The notes: generated from the sequence alone by a model not told the origin. Numbered from the stretch's first letter, positions 29,195 through 44,368 are shown. The stretch: DNA of 64,000 bases from Leptobrachium leishanense (GCA_009667805.1 CM019066.1:332946077-333010076); one strand, 5' to 3'. Program-made: numbers and translations.

Positions 29195-30585
29195 GTATGT
29201 CAGAAACACCTTAATTTCAATATATATGTGTATATATATTTTTTTGGTATTTCTGTAACCACTCAATGTTCTCGAACCCAGGACATACTTGAAAACGAGA
29301 GAAATCTCAATGTATCCTTCCTGGTAAAATCCTTTTATAAATAAATAAAATAAATATATATATATATATTGAAAAATCCTTGCGTAGAGCTCAGTGAGTA
29401 AACCCCAGTATGGGAGTGGGGACACGTGGGACACATCCATATTTATTTTTCACTTTTCTTGTGTAATTTGGATTTTCTTTTACCCGATTTACAGATTTAC
29501 ACAAACATCCTCACAGCTATGCAGTTACAGTCGCAAATTGTTCTGCGGAGGCGTCCATTAAAACGCCATGTATTTAATCCCGTATTTTTAATAGGAGACA
29601 GAAATATAAAATGACTGCTGTTAGCTAACAACAGGTAACAAGAGATATTAGAGTTCATTATCTCATAGCATGTGAGCCTTCTGCATGTAAAATAGGAAAG
29701 GTTACTCCTTCTCACAGTACCTGCGACACAACTAGCATTTGATAGATGTCATTTTTTGCAGATTTTGGCACATTTTCTTTCAATTTGTATGTCAGCGTGG
29801 GCACAATCCCCTGTGGTATCCTAAATGTAGGGGGGAAGAAAAAAAAAATAAAGAACTGTTATTTTATTTTTTTCTCCAAGCAGCTTTCCTGATGGGGAAT
29901 GCAGTGGCAGTTCCTTTGAAGCGTATGTAATTGATTATCATAAATTTATTTTAAAAAGGAGACACAAGAAAGAATCCAACATGATGTTTTAGAATATATC
30001 TTGCTGCCCGTGATGTTCTTGAGGGAAATGTAAGGTTGCAGGAATCATTTCATGCCCTGTGTGTTTTTGAACATAAATCAAAGAAATTGTTGCAGAGTTC
30101 TCGATGTTCTTAGAAATGGTTTTATAATAAACAGAGGCAGACAGTTTTTACATGGCTATTTCGGACTGGCTACGAGATGGGGTTCCCTACTAACAATTCA
30201 AGATTAGTACGGAAAACGATAATTTTTTATACACTTTTCCCTTGCTGATCTGTAGAGGGTAGGTTTTATACTGATACTGTGCAATAATATGGGGATTTTC
30301 TATAACTCTTCAATTGTTTGCCTTTATCTAATAAAAACACTTTCAGTTGTGTTATTGAAATGAAACATTAAACAAATTATTGTACCCCACCCAACTGTTG
30401 CCCTGTTTTTCTAGGACCATCCTGCTGTCCCATCGAGACCTTTCCTGGGCAGGGAGACACTCCTCTCTTCCGAACATGCTTTCACCTTTTCATGTCTGGG
30501 CAGGGCCATCTTTTTTGGGTTTTGCCAATGATGCAAAATAAAGGCTCCTATATTGATGCGAAATGTTGTATCACCTTGCTTTAAT
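29195..30585. other. Intergenic; one retroposon tail fragment
   Basis: 29270-29345 (cttgaaaacgagagaaatct ... tccttcctggtaaaat, then ataaataaa) recurs inverted at about 47941-47990 and looks like a retroposon 3' end. The rest is AT-rich without recognisable content. Confidence 0.4.
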
Positions 30586-30588
30586 TAA

Positions 30589-31014
30589 GGCTAGGGTCAG
30601 ACGAACGCAGTGCAAACGCGCGTGCAGCCGCACTTTATCACGGCCGTAGTAGCAGCAAATGACGTCCAATGATGGGCAATATACGAAGTACGGCCGCACG
30701 AAAGTGCAGCCGCGCAACGCAAGCGGCAAACAAACGCATTTTTTCGAGAACGTGATACAGCTAGTACTGACGTACAGAGTGCGCTGCGTCCGCTAGCAGC
30801 GTGTGTGCATGATTAGGAGACATCAGACGCTGCTAATGTCCGGCCAACATAACGTCCAGACACAAAAAGTGTTTTATTGATGATCCGTACAAAATCACGG
30901 ACGGAAATGCGCATCGTATGACCGTTATTGCGTATTCCGTGAAAAAATGCATCCATTCGTTCGAACGCACTTTTTCACGGACGACGTGAAAAATGCGTTC
31001 GTCTGACCCTAGCC
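30589..31014. mobile_element. Harbinger-family MITE (deletion derivative)
   Basis: GGCTAGGGTCAGACGAACGC ends, TAA duplication (30586-30588, 31015-31017). Both subterminal blocks correspond, inverted, to the ends of the 20931-24092 transposon. Confidence 0.92.
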
Positions 31015-31254
31015 TAAAGCAACCTCATCAAATCCCACATTGTGACCGGCATTCCTTTCTCCTTGCCAATGACAGAAGTCACGCCACTTTTGCGAAACCA
31101 CTAAACACTTTAAAATAAATATTCCAAAAAATATTCACATTCTTACCTCTAGTCCCACAGTGCAGAAAGCAGGGTGATCCACCAACTCTCTTACCATGAT
31201 AGGCAGAATGCTGGGAACTGATATTTCCCAGTGTCTTTGCGTGGTCCTTCATAC

Positions 31255-31805
31255 ATTATTATTATTATCCTTTATTTATATAGCACCACATATTCTGCAG
31301 CACTTTACAAGTTCAGTGTACAAGGTATTGATACATTAGAATACCACACATGGATGATACGGCCTGATTCAGGGGGACCCTGATCCCAAGGAAACTTACA
31401 ATCTATGAGATGTACAAGTATTTTGTGAGGTAGGTGCATTCATATCGAAAGGTGTCTTGCCCAAGGACACTCACTGGTGGCATCTTCGAAGTGGAATCAA
31501 GTCATCTTTCCATGATTGTAGCGATGATCAGTGGCCTGCTGGTTAGGTTGAACCCGCTTCTCGTAAAGTTGAGACTTCTACACAGTTGTACCGGAGGGAT
31601 GTGCCGAACGGGACCTTGACTTGCTTCTCCACGGTTGAAGGGTAGAGATCTGGACTCCACAGCCAATATTGTGTGGTAGGCAAGTGTGTACCGTGTCTTC
31701 CAAAGGACACTTACTGGAGAGGAGCTCTGGCCGGGATTTGAACCTGTGAGTCCCCAGTTATAGAGCAGTGATGTTACCTCTACTCCATCCAGCCGGTACA
31801 ATGCT
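31255..31805 (-). repeat. tRNA-headed SINE-like retroposon
   Basis: On the minus strand the 5' end near 31800 reads GGCTGGATGGAGTAGAGG and then GGTTCAAATCC, a match to the RNA polymerase III B box. At the other end the sequence finishes in a (TAA)n-type tail (31258-31272 on the plus strand). The tail region (gcagaatatgtggtgctata) is shared with 57495-57548. Boundaries are approximate. Confidence 0.55.
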
Positions 31806-31963
31806 TCATGAGCTCGTGCAGGTTTGTGGTCTCTCCACGGAAGCTCATGGACTCCAAGAGATGATACCAGAGGTGGTGCTGCTCCCAGTATCTATCAGCG
31901 AATCCCAAATATTCTGACTTGGGCTAATGACTTGTTTATGTGCTCCAAGAGCTTAGAGGGTAA

Positions 31964-32396
31964 GGCTGGGGTCAGACGAACGCAGTGTTAACGTCCGTGT
32001 TGCCGCACATAAGTACGTCCGTGATAGCATACAATTGTGTTAAATAGAGCCCCACACACGAAGTACGTCCGCACAGAAGTGCGGGGGCTGACGGACGCTG
32101 CAAACGGACGCAGGTTAGGCAAGAACGTAATACTGCTAGAACGGACGTGCAGAGTGCGCCACGTCCACAACGTCCGCATAGCTTTGTGTGTGAGTGATGC
32201 AACAAGGTCAGACGGACTGCATTTATGCGTCCAGCATTTTTGACGGACAGAATGTTCTTTCATTGTAATTTATTTTCCCTACTACATCAGTCAAAAAATA
32301 CGGACTGTTTGGCCACTACCTTGTCGTCAGTCAGTAAGTACGTCCGTACTGCACGGACGCACAGTCCGTACAAAATGCGCTCATCTGACCCTAGCC
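31964..32396. mobile_element. Harbinger-family MITE, ACGTCCGT subfamily
   Basis: GGCTGGGGTCAGACGAACGC end and inverse, TAA duplication (31961-31963, 32397-32399). Carries roughly ten ACGTCCG/CGGACGT motifs. Confidence 0.9.
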
Positions 32397-32789
32397 TAAG
32401 CAGGACATCAACCCCTTGGTCGAGGTGCATTGACACGTATCAGCTACATCTTTCTGACAAGGCTTAAGCAGGCCAAAATTATCAAAAGGGGTTGTTGTAT
32501 CTCTTGTGCCAAGGAGTCTTCCTGGCATTTCAGTTCTGTCCACCGTTTGAGATGACAGCAGGCTGATTTACATATAGTATAGTCTACTTCGTAATGAAAC
32601 CATTGAGCTAGAATTTTATTAGACCTGAGCAGGGACTCACTGACGTTCAGGCCACAACTGGTGCCATTTCCACCAAGATCTATTATTTTACTCATTACTT
32701 CTTGGATTTCTATTAATTTGGTCTGCTGGTACTGGGGGAGGTATGACATTCGCTCAAGGTGACAGAACTTATTCTGTTAAACTAACAGT

Positions 32790-32989
32790 CAGGAGTGGAT
32801 AGACCATTAGGGTACTAGGGCACTGCCTGGGGGCCCTGGCCTAGGAGGAGGCCCCTAGAGCTGCCGTGAATGGCTGATGTGTAAGAGAGCAATGTACATA
32901 TGGGTGATGCTTGTACGTAGGCTGACACAAAAGGAGCCCCCGTGATCTTCTATTGGCAGGGGGTCCCAAGAGTTGCCAGTCCGCCCCTG
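32790..32989. mobile_element. hAT-type MITE
   Basis: Left CAGGAGTGGATAGACC, right inverted CAGGGGCGGACTGGC. 8-bp flanks CTAACAGT / CTGACAGT (one mismatch). Confidence 0.65.
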
Positions 32990-33298
32990 CTGACAGTCAC
33001 TGCCCAGTACCCCCTTGTCCTATAATGTCTGGTGTGCCTATTCCTACCCCACCTTCACCTGTTTCCTGCTCCACCAACATATCTCTCCTCTTCCCATTCC
33101 TTTCCCCATTCCACTCAATTTCTCCACTCTGTCTCCTTCCAACTTTCCCTTCCTCTCCAACTATTCTCCCACAGTTTTCTTGCAAAATGGAAAGCGGTGT
33201 TCCTAGAGGTCCCCCAGGAGTGATTGCTGATGGGATCATGCACTCACAAATAGGCCACAGTAACCTGGGGGAATGTATGTAACTTGGTCCACCAATAC

Positions 33299-33723
33299 GG
33301 CTAGGGTCAGACTGAGGCAGTGCGAACGCGCGTGCAGCCGCACTTAATCACGGCCGTGCTAGCAGCAGATGCCAGGCAATGACGGCCAATATACGAAGTA
33401 CGGTCGCACAAAAGTCCGGCTGCGCAACGCAAGGGGAAAACGAACGCATTTTTTCGAGAACGTTAAACCACTAGTACTGACGTACAGAGTGCGCTGCGTC
33501 CGCTAGAGGCGTGTGTGCGTGAATTGGAGACATCAGACGCTGCTAATGTCCGGCCAACATAACGTCCAGACGCAAAAAGTGTTTTATTGATGATCCGTAC
33601 AAAATCACGGACGAAAATGCGCATCGTATGACCGCTATCACGTATTCCGTGAAAAAATGCGTCCATTCGTTCGAACGCACTTTTTCACAGACAACATAAA
33701 AATGCGTTCGTCTGACCCTAGCC
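33299..33723. mobile_element. Harbinger-family MITE (deletion derivative)
   Basis: GGCTAGGGTCAGACTGAGGC end and inverse, TAC duplication (33296-33298, 33724-33726). Same interior as 30589-31014. Confidence 0.92.
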
Positions 33724-33726
33724 TAC

Positions 33727-34474
33727 AAGAGGTGCCGATCACTTGGGCTTTTCGTAAACTACAAAACCTCTTGCCAGAAGATGCACTGAGGATACTAAGG
33801 ATCTTTTGGATATTTTACAAACATGTTGCTCATTTGAATTATATTCAGTATCATGTGGTTTTCTGTTTTAAATCTTATAACTAGATAATGTTATTAATAT
33901 AACAATAATACATTAAAACACATTGCTTATTTTGCTCCTTGTTCTAGTCTTTGTATTGAGCCTTTTTCTTTTTTTGTAGAACTTTGCAAACATAATCACG
34001 TGTTGCCTTTCTGTTCAGCATGAGCATATCTTAACTACATGCCTCATTGGATAAATAAAACAGAATCCCATACACCAGCAGCTGAAATGGTTTTGGCCCC
34101 CAAGGGCTTTCGCTGGGTATTGCTGGTCAGAAAACTACTTTACAAAAGATTCTGCATGGAATACATGATGTCTTTTGTTAATTTGATTGTATAATTAGGT
34201 TTGCACTTGCCATAAACGTGCTCTATTTTTATTAACTGATAGTGTCGTTCATATTTGATCTGAAACAATTCCATGTATTAACACTTTATATACCGCTTCA
34301 GTGTCGTATGTAGAACCTGGGAGTCGACTAAAGATCTATTTAGTGATTGTATAACAATAGAACACAATCTAAAATTCACTAAAGATAAGGTCAGTATGTG
34401 TTTTCTCTCACAATTGATTGAAATATTCAAGTAACCCATGTACGTAGATTTATTTTCATGCTCATCAGGCTTCA
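33727..34474. other. Unassigned intergenic sequence
   Basis: AT-rich; nothing recognised. Confidence 0.4.
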
Positions 34475-34482
34475 GTAGGAAA

Positions 34483-34744
34483 TAGGGTTGCCAGATCAGC
34501 CATGTTTTCCTGGACACATATTATTATTTCATGCAGAGGGGTAGCACATGGAAAAGTGCTGCCCTGCAACATGGATAATTCATATGCTGCAGGAAGGAAA
34601 TCAAGCCTGGTCGCATGGGATTCCTATTTCTTTACCTGCAATGTATGGATTCTACATGCTGCCAGGTGGCATTTTTCATGCACTGCCCATCAGCATGTAT
34701 AAATCATATATGTCCAGGAAATCATGGCCGTTCTGGCAACCCTG
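34483..34744. mobile_element. hAT-type MITE (AGGGTTGCC family)
   Basis: Ends TAGGGTTGCCAGATC and inverted CAGGGTTGCCAGAAC with perfect 8-bp duplication GTAGGAAA (34475-34482, 34745-34752). A degraded relative without clear flanks spans about 34930-35160. Confidence 0.75.
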
Positions 34745-35231
34745 GTAGGAAATCATATTTAAAAGGAAGGAAACGATTAGCTATTCTCTCCTTTCTAAGG
34801 TGTTTTTGGATATGTAGGCTGTTATTAATGAAATTTATCACACCATAAGATGGATGAAACATTGAGTTGTTGTGCTACATCAAGGTGGTAGTGCTTGCAA
34901 CTAGGCCCACCATTATGCAGTGCAACTTGAGTTTCCAGCCATGTTTTCCAGGACACACATAACCATTTTATGCAGGCAGTATGTACAGGGAAGGTGTTGT
35001 TCTGCAACATGTATAATCCATATGATTATCTAGGGTTCCCCTCTGCTTTCTCACCTGCACTTATGAATTCTACATGCTTCAGGGTTGCGTTTTTCATGAA
35101 CTGCTCAGTACCATGAATAAATTATCAGTCCAGGAAACCATGGAGGATCTGGCAACCCTAGGTGCAATCCATATAATCAGGGGCACAGTGACATCAGGGG
35201 GCCCTTGCCAAACTCTGTGCAGCTTGTCTAA

Positions 35232-35557
35232 CTCTGGGGTCAGACGAGCGTTTTGCAGAGCGAAAAGAACATCTGTCTGACACCCATCTGGCCACCTCAC
35301 TGAGCGCAGTTAGTGTTTTCGGTGCTGCATGGCTCGATCCTCTTTTGGAGGATCGCGCTTTGCAACCCCGTCGAACGCGCATCATAGCACTCCGACGGGA
35401 AGGCTTTCTGAACGAACGCAGCACGTCTGCTGTAGCACATGCAATTCGTGCGCATGCTACAGCGTCTGGCCAGCCCCGTCACAGAGTCACAACACTGCGA
35501 CGCCGCAGAGAGGCCCATCAGTACGGGCGCACATGGTGTGCTCGTCTGACCCCGGCC
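35232..35557. mobile_element. Harbinger-family MITE, GACGAGCG subfamily
   Basis: Ends ggggtcagacgagcg and inverse, TAA duplication (35229-35231, 35558-35560). Interior is CpG-rich with an inverted gatcctcttttggaggatc core. Relatives at 44783, 55067, 60267 and 62297. Confidence 0.85.
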
Positions 35558-35593
35558 TAAGTGCCACCGCAGCAAGGGTCTCTCCATGCCACT

Positions 35594-35900
35594 CAGGACT
35601 GGCCCACTAGGATACCAACAAATTTCCCAGTGGGCTACGGAATCTGGGGCCGGTAAGAGCCCTCTGACTCAATGAGGGAGCAATTAGCATGGTCTGCACC
35701 AAATAGAGGTGCAGACTGACTGCTCTCCCACCAGGGAACACTTTTATCCCCTTGACGGACCACCATGGATTTAACCCTCTCCCTGTAAAAGAATGTAAGG
35801 GGAAGAGGAAGCAAAAATTTTACTGAAATGGGCAACTGAGGGAAGGCGGGTCATGACCAGTGTTCAGTAATGGGCCCCCTGATTTCCGATGCCAGCCCTG
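35594..35900. mobile_element. Possible hAT-like MITE
   Basis: Starts caggactggcccactagga and ends near ccagccctg. End similarity only; no target duplication found. Confidence 0.35.
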
Positions 35901-36214
35901 TTTGCGACCCTCAAGTTTAAAGTGAAATTCCAGCCTATCGCTTGCAATGTCACCTGCAAGCGAGAAAGACAAGTGACATTAAAATCGCTTGTTATTCTCT
36001 GGCTATCAATATATTACCACACTTTTTAAAAAGTACAGCAAGTGTTAATTTGCAGTATCAGACAGTCGAGCAGCAATGGAGGTTTGCGACTGAACTGGAT
36101 TAGCAGAGGAGCAAATGGCATTAAGGAGTGGGGCTCTTATACCTTTCCAAATAAAGTCCAATAAACAGAATTTGCCACTGGTGGACTCTAGTCAAAGCAT
36201 AGAGACAACTCTAA

Positions 36215-36667
36215 GGCTGGGTTCACACCTGAGCGTATCTTATATGCGAGTTTACTTGCGTTTTTTGTCTGGCGCTTTACGAGCGTATTTCCTGGCGTTT
36301 TTGACAAGTAGAAATGAAAGTCGTGCGCATGTTTTTTTGATTGACTAGGGAGGCGTCCAATGAAAAAGACTTTATTGCCTTTTGTGCCTGTTGCCATGTG
36401 CAGAACATGCGTTCATACGCGTTTTTTTGATGACACAAACTCCCATTTCAGCACGTTCACGTTGAAGTCTATGGCCGCAAATGCGTTGTAATACGCCCAA
36501 AAGAAGCTCCTGTACTTCTTTGGGCGTAGGGCGTTTTACAGTGCGTTCCTACGCACTGTAAAACGCTCAGGTGGGAACCATGCCCATAGGTAATAATGGG
36601 ATTTCAGTGTTTGAGCCTTTTACATCGCGTAGGAACATGCTGTAAACGCCCAGGTGTAAACCAGGCT
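36215..36667. mobile_element. TIR element, GGCTGGGTTCACACC family
   Basis: GGCTGGGTTCACACCTGAGC and inverse (caggtgtaaaccaggct), TAA flanks. The interior is rich in acgcgtttt-type motifs. A Harbinger-like target site but a different terminal sequence from the GGCTAGGG family. Confidence 0.65.
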
Positions 36668-36834
36668 TAAGATGATCAAGGGACGTGGGGTGCATCTGAG
36701 CTATATTCAAAGTGCCACAGCAAAAGGTTTGAATACTTATGTCAATGTGATAGTTAAGCTTTTTTATTTTTAATACATTTGAAGTGTTGTATAAAACTTT
36801 GTATCTGATATGCCATTACGGGGTGTTGTGTGTA

Positions 36835-38451
<1,617 letters not shown>

Positions 38452-38581
38452 TAGATACATGTTTGATGAATGAAGACGTTTTAGCATAAAGCTGTGCGTT
38501 CCATGTGTAGCTCTATGCCAGGGGTCTCTGCACAATTCCTGCTGCATAGGTGACACCTGCAACTCCCAGCCTGTACTGTTA

Positions 38582-39009
38582 GGCTGTGGTCAGACTAGCG
38601 CATTTTTAACGTGCGTTTAGGCGCACTTAATCATGGCCGCAGTAGCAGCAAATGACGCGCAATGCTGGGCAATATACGAAGTACGGCCGCACAAAAGTCC
38701 GGCCGTGCAACGCAAGTGGAAAATGAATGCATTTTTTCGAGAACGCAGAACCGCTAGTACTGACGTACGGAGTACACTGCGTCCGCTAGCGGCATGTTTG
38801 CGTGATTAGGAGATGTCAGACGCTGCTAATGTCCGACCAACATAACGTCCAGACACAAAAAGTGTTTTATTGACGATCCGTAAAAAAAATCACACACAAA
38901 AATGCGCACCGTATGACCGTTTTCTCGCATTCCGTGAAAAAATACGGCAATGTGTTCAGACGCACATTTTGACGGTCGCTGCGAATAATGCGTTCGTTTC
39001 ACCCTAGTC
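38582..39009. mobile_element. Harbinger-family MITE (deletion derivative)
   Basis: GGCTGTGGTCAGACTAGCGC end and inverse, TTA duplication (38579-38581, 39010-39012). Interior matches the transposon ends. Confidence 0.88.
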
Positions 39010-39429
39010 TTATGTGTGCATCTGCTTTTAAAGAGTTTGGTGTCCAGAGGTTAGAGACCACACAGACCGCATATCGGTAGCCGATGTGTGAGACATGTTG
39101 ATAGCTATTTTGGACGTTTTATGGAGTCTCCTTGCTTTGAAGAGGAGACTGATAAACACAGACTAATATTTATATATCCTATGCTAAATGCAAGAAACTG
39201 CAATTTGAGTTTCTATTGCTTGTACATTGCGTTTGGTGGCTTTCTAATGTCTGCAAGTGATGCTGATCAAAAATATGCTTTTATTGGCCAACTTTTTATA
39301 TATTTTTTAAACTAGATGAATTTTGTTTTTGTAATGACTGAATTTATTTCAATGAATCCCGAGATATTTCTAAAAATAAATTACCAAAATGTTGTATTTA
39401 TATATAAAACACTCCCACTACTTTATTAA

Positions 39430-39589
39430 CCATTACCTGCCACAGGGCGTTCCATGCCGTTCCTGCGATGGGTGGGCTTAGAAGAGACGTGGCGTGTTAG
39501 TATGCACTGTTGACTTCTTTGGCCCTTCCACGCAACCGACGCGTGCAGCATTAACCCCCTCCAGGTGCCACCTACCTCTCCTTAAGGGG
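39430..39589. mobile_element. Short piggyBac-like MITE
   Basis: TTAA on both sides (39426-39429, 39590-39593), with a short ccattacctgcc start. Small and diverged; weakly supported. Confidence 0.4.
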
Positions 39590-39929
39590 TTAAAGTGGTC
39601 AGGCTGTGTTCCCCCCCCCCTTCAGTCCCTTTTTTTTGTAGATATTGGTACAAAGCAGAATCATTTCCTCTTCCCACAGAGCCGTCACCTGGCAGACAGG
39701 ATTGAATATTCCAGCAATGATGTCAGCGCGTCCTTCCCTAAAACACAAGGGGTTCTATTCCAAACATGTTGTACATTTAATCAGAGCTGTTGTAAACTTT
39801 CCGGAACCATTGAAGTATTTGGAGCTGCCATGTTTACAACAGGGTTGGAATAGGGCCCAAGGTGTAGGCTGGAGAGGTTCCAACGGTGTTTTCTCTGGTA
39901 TAGTTCCTCATGTGAATGTTGGACTCCTA

Positions 39930-40112
39930 CAGTTCTATTCACTAAAAGGTGAAACTCAGGAGAATTGGCAGGGGAAGAGCACAATCTAGACCAAATAGCA
40001 TATGTGAAAAGTGAGATAAATGGGAGAATTCTTCTGGTTTGGCTATTTTGACCTAGAATTTTCATGTTTCCTGCCAATTCTCCTGAGTTTCACCTTTTAG
40101 TGAATAGACCTG
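39930..40112. mobile_element. Palindromic CAGGG-family MITE, diverged
   Basis: Ends CAGTTCTATTCACTAAAAGG and inverted CAGGTCTATTCACTAAAAGG, CTA duplication (39927-39929, 40113-40115). One long hairpin of 183 bp. Confidence 0.8.
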
Positions 40113-40115
40113 CTA

Positions 40116-42594
40116 GAGACTGATTTAGAAGTATCACTGCTCCTTCCCTATGAGTTCTATTGCCAATATACAGCATATCCTCTATATTCTACCCACATTC
40201 TCACACTCAAAGTGCTCAATAATAATGTAACGGACGTGCAACATAAAAATCCTTAATGCAATGATTTTGCAGATCTCTGACTTATGTGTAGTGCGTTTCA
40301 TCTCGTGACTCAGAACTTTCCGAAACCCCAGCTTATGTCAAGCAAGCGTTCCTGTAATAAGAGCAAAACGCGTGGTATGCTGTATGTATTAGTACATATA
40401 GGGTTGGTTCATACTTTACAATACCCCATAACATCGTAACCTTGTCTTCCTCCACATCCAGCCTGTCCTAAATTCATGTGAACTAAAGGAGGAGAGGAAA
40501 GTCGTATTTTACTGAATGCCGAAAACCCTCCGCACCTACCATGGTGTGATACCAAATGTGTATGTTGGTGTTGGGCCACCTTGGCGGCCGTCCTGGAGGA
40601 TGCAGCCGTGACCTAAATATTGTCTCGATAAACTACAAGCCAAATTTCAAAAACCACCTTTAAGATGACCACCATGGCACCTTTAAAACCCGTATTAGGC
40701 TTGCGCAACAGGGAACGCAAATTCCAAATGAGAAAAACTTTTCTGGATGATTCTAGACAAAAAGCCAGAGGTAAATATTAACCTCCAGGGGCTAACTGCT
40801 GTACACTGCCACTCTCAGCATCCTCAAGCTACCCAGTATCTACCATGTGTTACATAACCTATTGTCTGCAACAGCTGGAACTCCAGGGGTTGTCTATTGA
40901 TGCCCCAAACGCCTGGCACTAAGTGTTGAAATGTGATGCCATTGGTTTACAGGGGAAAAAAAAAAAGGTTTCTTTCTGCAGGGCTGCAAGCAGACATCAG
41001 CCGCCTCCGTGTACACAACTGGGGAGAGCAACCCAACCAGCCCACTGAGCACGCTTTTAACCCTGAATTCATCCTCAGAGACCTCGTCTTCATCAATGAA
41101 GTTTTCATTACGGTAGAAGATTTAGTGGGATGCTCCTGCTGTCGGATCAGAGCTAGGATTGCTGGCATGTGCTGAGAAGACTCCTTCCAGACAATTTGTC
41201 CTTGAAACTGCAGCAAACTCTTAGAAGATCCCAGATCCTGTAAGTACAATGTGCGGAGATGGTCCTAGAACTCTCCTGCTGTCACTTGCTCCTAGACTCT
41301 GATCACTGGGCAACGAGGGGTGGAAGGAAGATGAGCACATTTTTAAATGCTTCATTGCATTAAATTGTATCTTTTATTCTCAAGGAAGTCAGTGTTCAAT
41401 AACAGCGAAATCCTAATACTGCCAATTTGCATCATGCGAGATTCCGTGCACTATATTTATTGCGATAATGTTTTAAATGTTTTTGGTTACTGTCACGATC
41501 AAAATAATCCGCATCAAAGTTTCTTTCGCCTTTAGCAGTGTAGCGATTGTAAGCGATGTCCCATTCTTCGGTAATACAAATAACAAAAGAAAGAAAAGTC
41601 AGATACAATTAAATAAAATCACTTTTTTTCCCGCAAGTTGAAACATTGTTTCAAAAGAATTCTATTTGTTTGTTTTGTAGTTCTCTCGTTCTATGGTTTC
41701 ATGATGCTGTTGTATTTACATTTTTCACTGATGGTGTTAATTTGGTAGCTGGTGTGTGCCAGTTTATTTTACTTTGCTGAGATTGCAGACTGATTTTAAG
41801 CACTATTTGTATTCCGTACACACGCAGCTAAATAAATGCACAGGACAAAAGAGAGGCTTAAAAAGGGACATCTTTATTACCCTTGAAAGCTTTAGGGAAC
41901 ACGCAGCAGATAAATGTCAGAGGGATACCAGCCTACACCCTTGTCAAAATCAGTACCTGTCCACTCCTGCACATCTGCCAATAAGAGAGCCAGCCATAAA
42001 TCCTTCATCCTAATTTACTTCTTTCATTTTTGCTCCGCGTAGCATTAACCTTCAGAGTGTCAGTGGAATGAACGATCCATCAGTGATTAAATGGTTAAAT
42101 TTCACTCCTTTTTGTACACTTTGAATTCTAATACCGTAATGTTTCTACAGATTACATAATACTTTGATCACACAGATGCGATTTTTGTTTATATATATAT
42201 ATATATATATATATATCAGGCTTCAGCATTCCATTTAACCAGTGAATGTAAAATGTGGTAACCATGGATTCTGCCGCCACTAACTGCCGAACGCAATGAC
42301 TTGTTGTAAACAATACAAATGAGCCTGGATCGCAGAAGCAACCAAACATGAAATGATTTTAATAGAAATTACGGTAAAGGTCACATGACACACTATCTGA
42401 TTTTTGTCTCCATTAAAGGCACAGGAGCTGAGCCTCGTAGCATGGCTATAGCATAGCAGAGCATCCAGTAAAGCAGATGGTACTTGAAAACTTACTGCGC
42501 ATAATTTAACTAATGATATACCATTAGTGTTTGCCAGTGAGCCTTTAACTATTGCAGATCCACTCGTTAGCACGAATGGCTAATGTTTGTGAGA
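40116..42594. other. Unassigned intergenic sequence
   Basis: Holds a (TA)n microsatellite at about 42191-42216 and a possible eroded retroposon motif near 40285-40375. Short frames around 40933-41249 on both strands match nothing I know. Confidence 0.4.
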
Positions 42595-42602
42595 CCTTAG
42601 GC

Positions 42603-42719
42603 CAGAGGTCAAAAACCTTGGCCCTACAGATGTTTTAGAACTACAATTCCCATTGGGCTCTCTGGATGTGCATGATGGGAGATGTAATTCCAAAACATCT
42701 GAAGCTTCAGGTTACCCTG
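42603..42719. mobile_element. 117-bp hAT-type MITE
   Basis: Starts CAGAGGTCAAAAACC, has the actacaattcccat core and ends ggttaccctg, with perfect 8-bp duplication CCTTAGGC (42595-42602, 42720-42727). It resembles a small hAT MITE type widespread in vertebrates. Confidence 0.85.
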
Positions 42720-43418
42720 CCTTAGGCCTGTTTTTTTTAAAAAAAAAAAAATTATATCCAAAAAGAGATTAAATCCATGCATTTTAATTATTGAAGGTCA
42801 CATAACGCCCTTTGTAGGTAGAGTATGTGAATATAGGTGTGTGTTTGTGTACAATATCAACATGCACGCAAACGTTCTGCGGACATTGACATTGCTCTCT
42901 GATTCCATCACGTGAGGTCCCTGTTTCAGTGATCTCTTTGGCATGGCCTACTTTGCCTAATTCTAGAGCCACCTCTGCTAAGGGCATGCTTGCTTTGACT
43001 TGCCCACTGGGTTACTGTACTTTTTACATATTCTACACAACATTTTATTATAGGACGCTCTTTAATCCGATGAGAGCTAGGGTGAAATATAAAAATACTG
43101 GTGTTAATTGAGTTTATAATTGCAAGATCACTTTTAAAGTCTACGCCTCATAGTATTTTACCTTCTGTCAGCGAATTGCAGAAAACGATCAGTGGAGCCG
43201 TCTCAGTGTAGTCTGATGGACAATGTGAACTCATAGGTGATTGGGATCGTTCCAGTGATCCTGAGAGATTGAGTGCTCGACTCTAACATGATTCTTCATG
43301 CAGTCCATCGCGCTCTGTGAGTGAATACCACTACCGGTATAAATGTCTGCTAGTGGTAGGTATTAAAGTACGCCTGTCATATGCTAGGTGGTGGCATCAT
43401 CTGCGTACTGCAGGCTGT

Positions 43419-44128
43419 GGGCTCTATCACCTCCTGCAAGATAACACTAGCTAGCGTCAGCGTTAGTGCTAGCTTAAAGGAGGTCATAACGCTGCACCCA
43501 CATCGCCTTCGAATCGCTCACGGGTTAAAAAAGCCTGTTAGCGCTCGTTAATTTGCGATTCGTAGCACGGGTTTACTGTACTTTGCGCTCCCCATGTTAG
43601 GTATAGGGAGCGCAAAGTGCAAGCACAGAGTAACTAGCATTAGGATCACTTGGTCCTAACAAAAACTTTACCACCAGCTCAGAGGTGTAGGTAATGGATT
43701 CCACTGCTGCAGAATCAAAACCCCCCAAAAATCAGATACTCACCTCTCTTCCCGCGGCAAGAACGGCGACCCGATCTGCTGCTTCTGGCTGCCGGAGCAG
43801 AGTGAGACTGGAGGAAGAAAGTCCCCTGTCTCCGTCCGTGATCACTCCACCGACCAGCAGGATCTCGCGAGAGTCGAGATCCTGCTGGTCATGTGACCCA
43901 GCAGCATGATGCTCCTTTAGTCCTATGGATGCCATGGAAGGGATGCTGAGGATGGCGCTGTAGTGCTGCCCCCAGCATCCGCGAGCTTAGCGATCGCTAA
44001 GGAGCAGGCTGCGGGACTCGGCACCTGCTCTGCGATCTGCTGGGGAAACCGGGACGCAAAGGGGAAATTAGCGAACGCTAATTTTTCCCCTTTGCCCCTG
44101 TGTTAGCGAAGGCAACCTGATAGTGCCC
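43419..44128. mobile_element. 710-bp non-autonomous TIR element (GGGCTCTAT family), copy 2
   Basis: GGGCTCTATCACC on the left and inverted GGGCACTATCAGG on the right, TGT duplication (43416-43418, 44129-44131). Inverted relative to 537-1247 and one base shorter. Internal hairpins such as gatctcgcgagagtcgagatc. No coding region. Confidence 0.7.
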
Positions 44129-44368
44129 TGTAGTTTTTAATCTTACATCAAACCTTAAGGTTTTCTTGAGGTAAAGTATTATACAGAAAAGAAAGCGAAA
44201 GAAGAGAAAAAATAAAAATGATATGATATAGGGTTCATTCCCAACTTTCACAGTATCTGCAAAATAATGTCTCCCCTGTTTTGGGGTCTTAGACTGAATG
44301 CTATAAAGGATTATACAGACATAGAACCTTTTGCTTACTCTGCATAAAGATCTATTGTCTACACCCTC

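Noticed and set aside
30589..35557. CpG-rich blocks that could be CpG-island promoters
   Set aside because: Each coincides with a Harbinger-family MITE with clear ends; no downstream gene.
40933..41249. Overlapping 80- and 100-codon frames on opposite strands
   Set aside because: No family resemblance, no splice sites of note, low-complexity ends.
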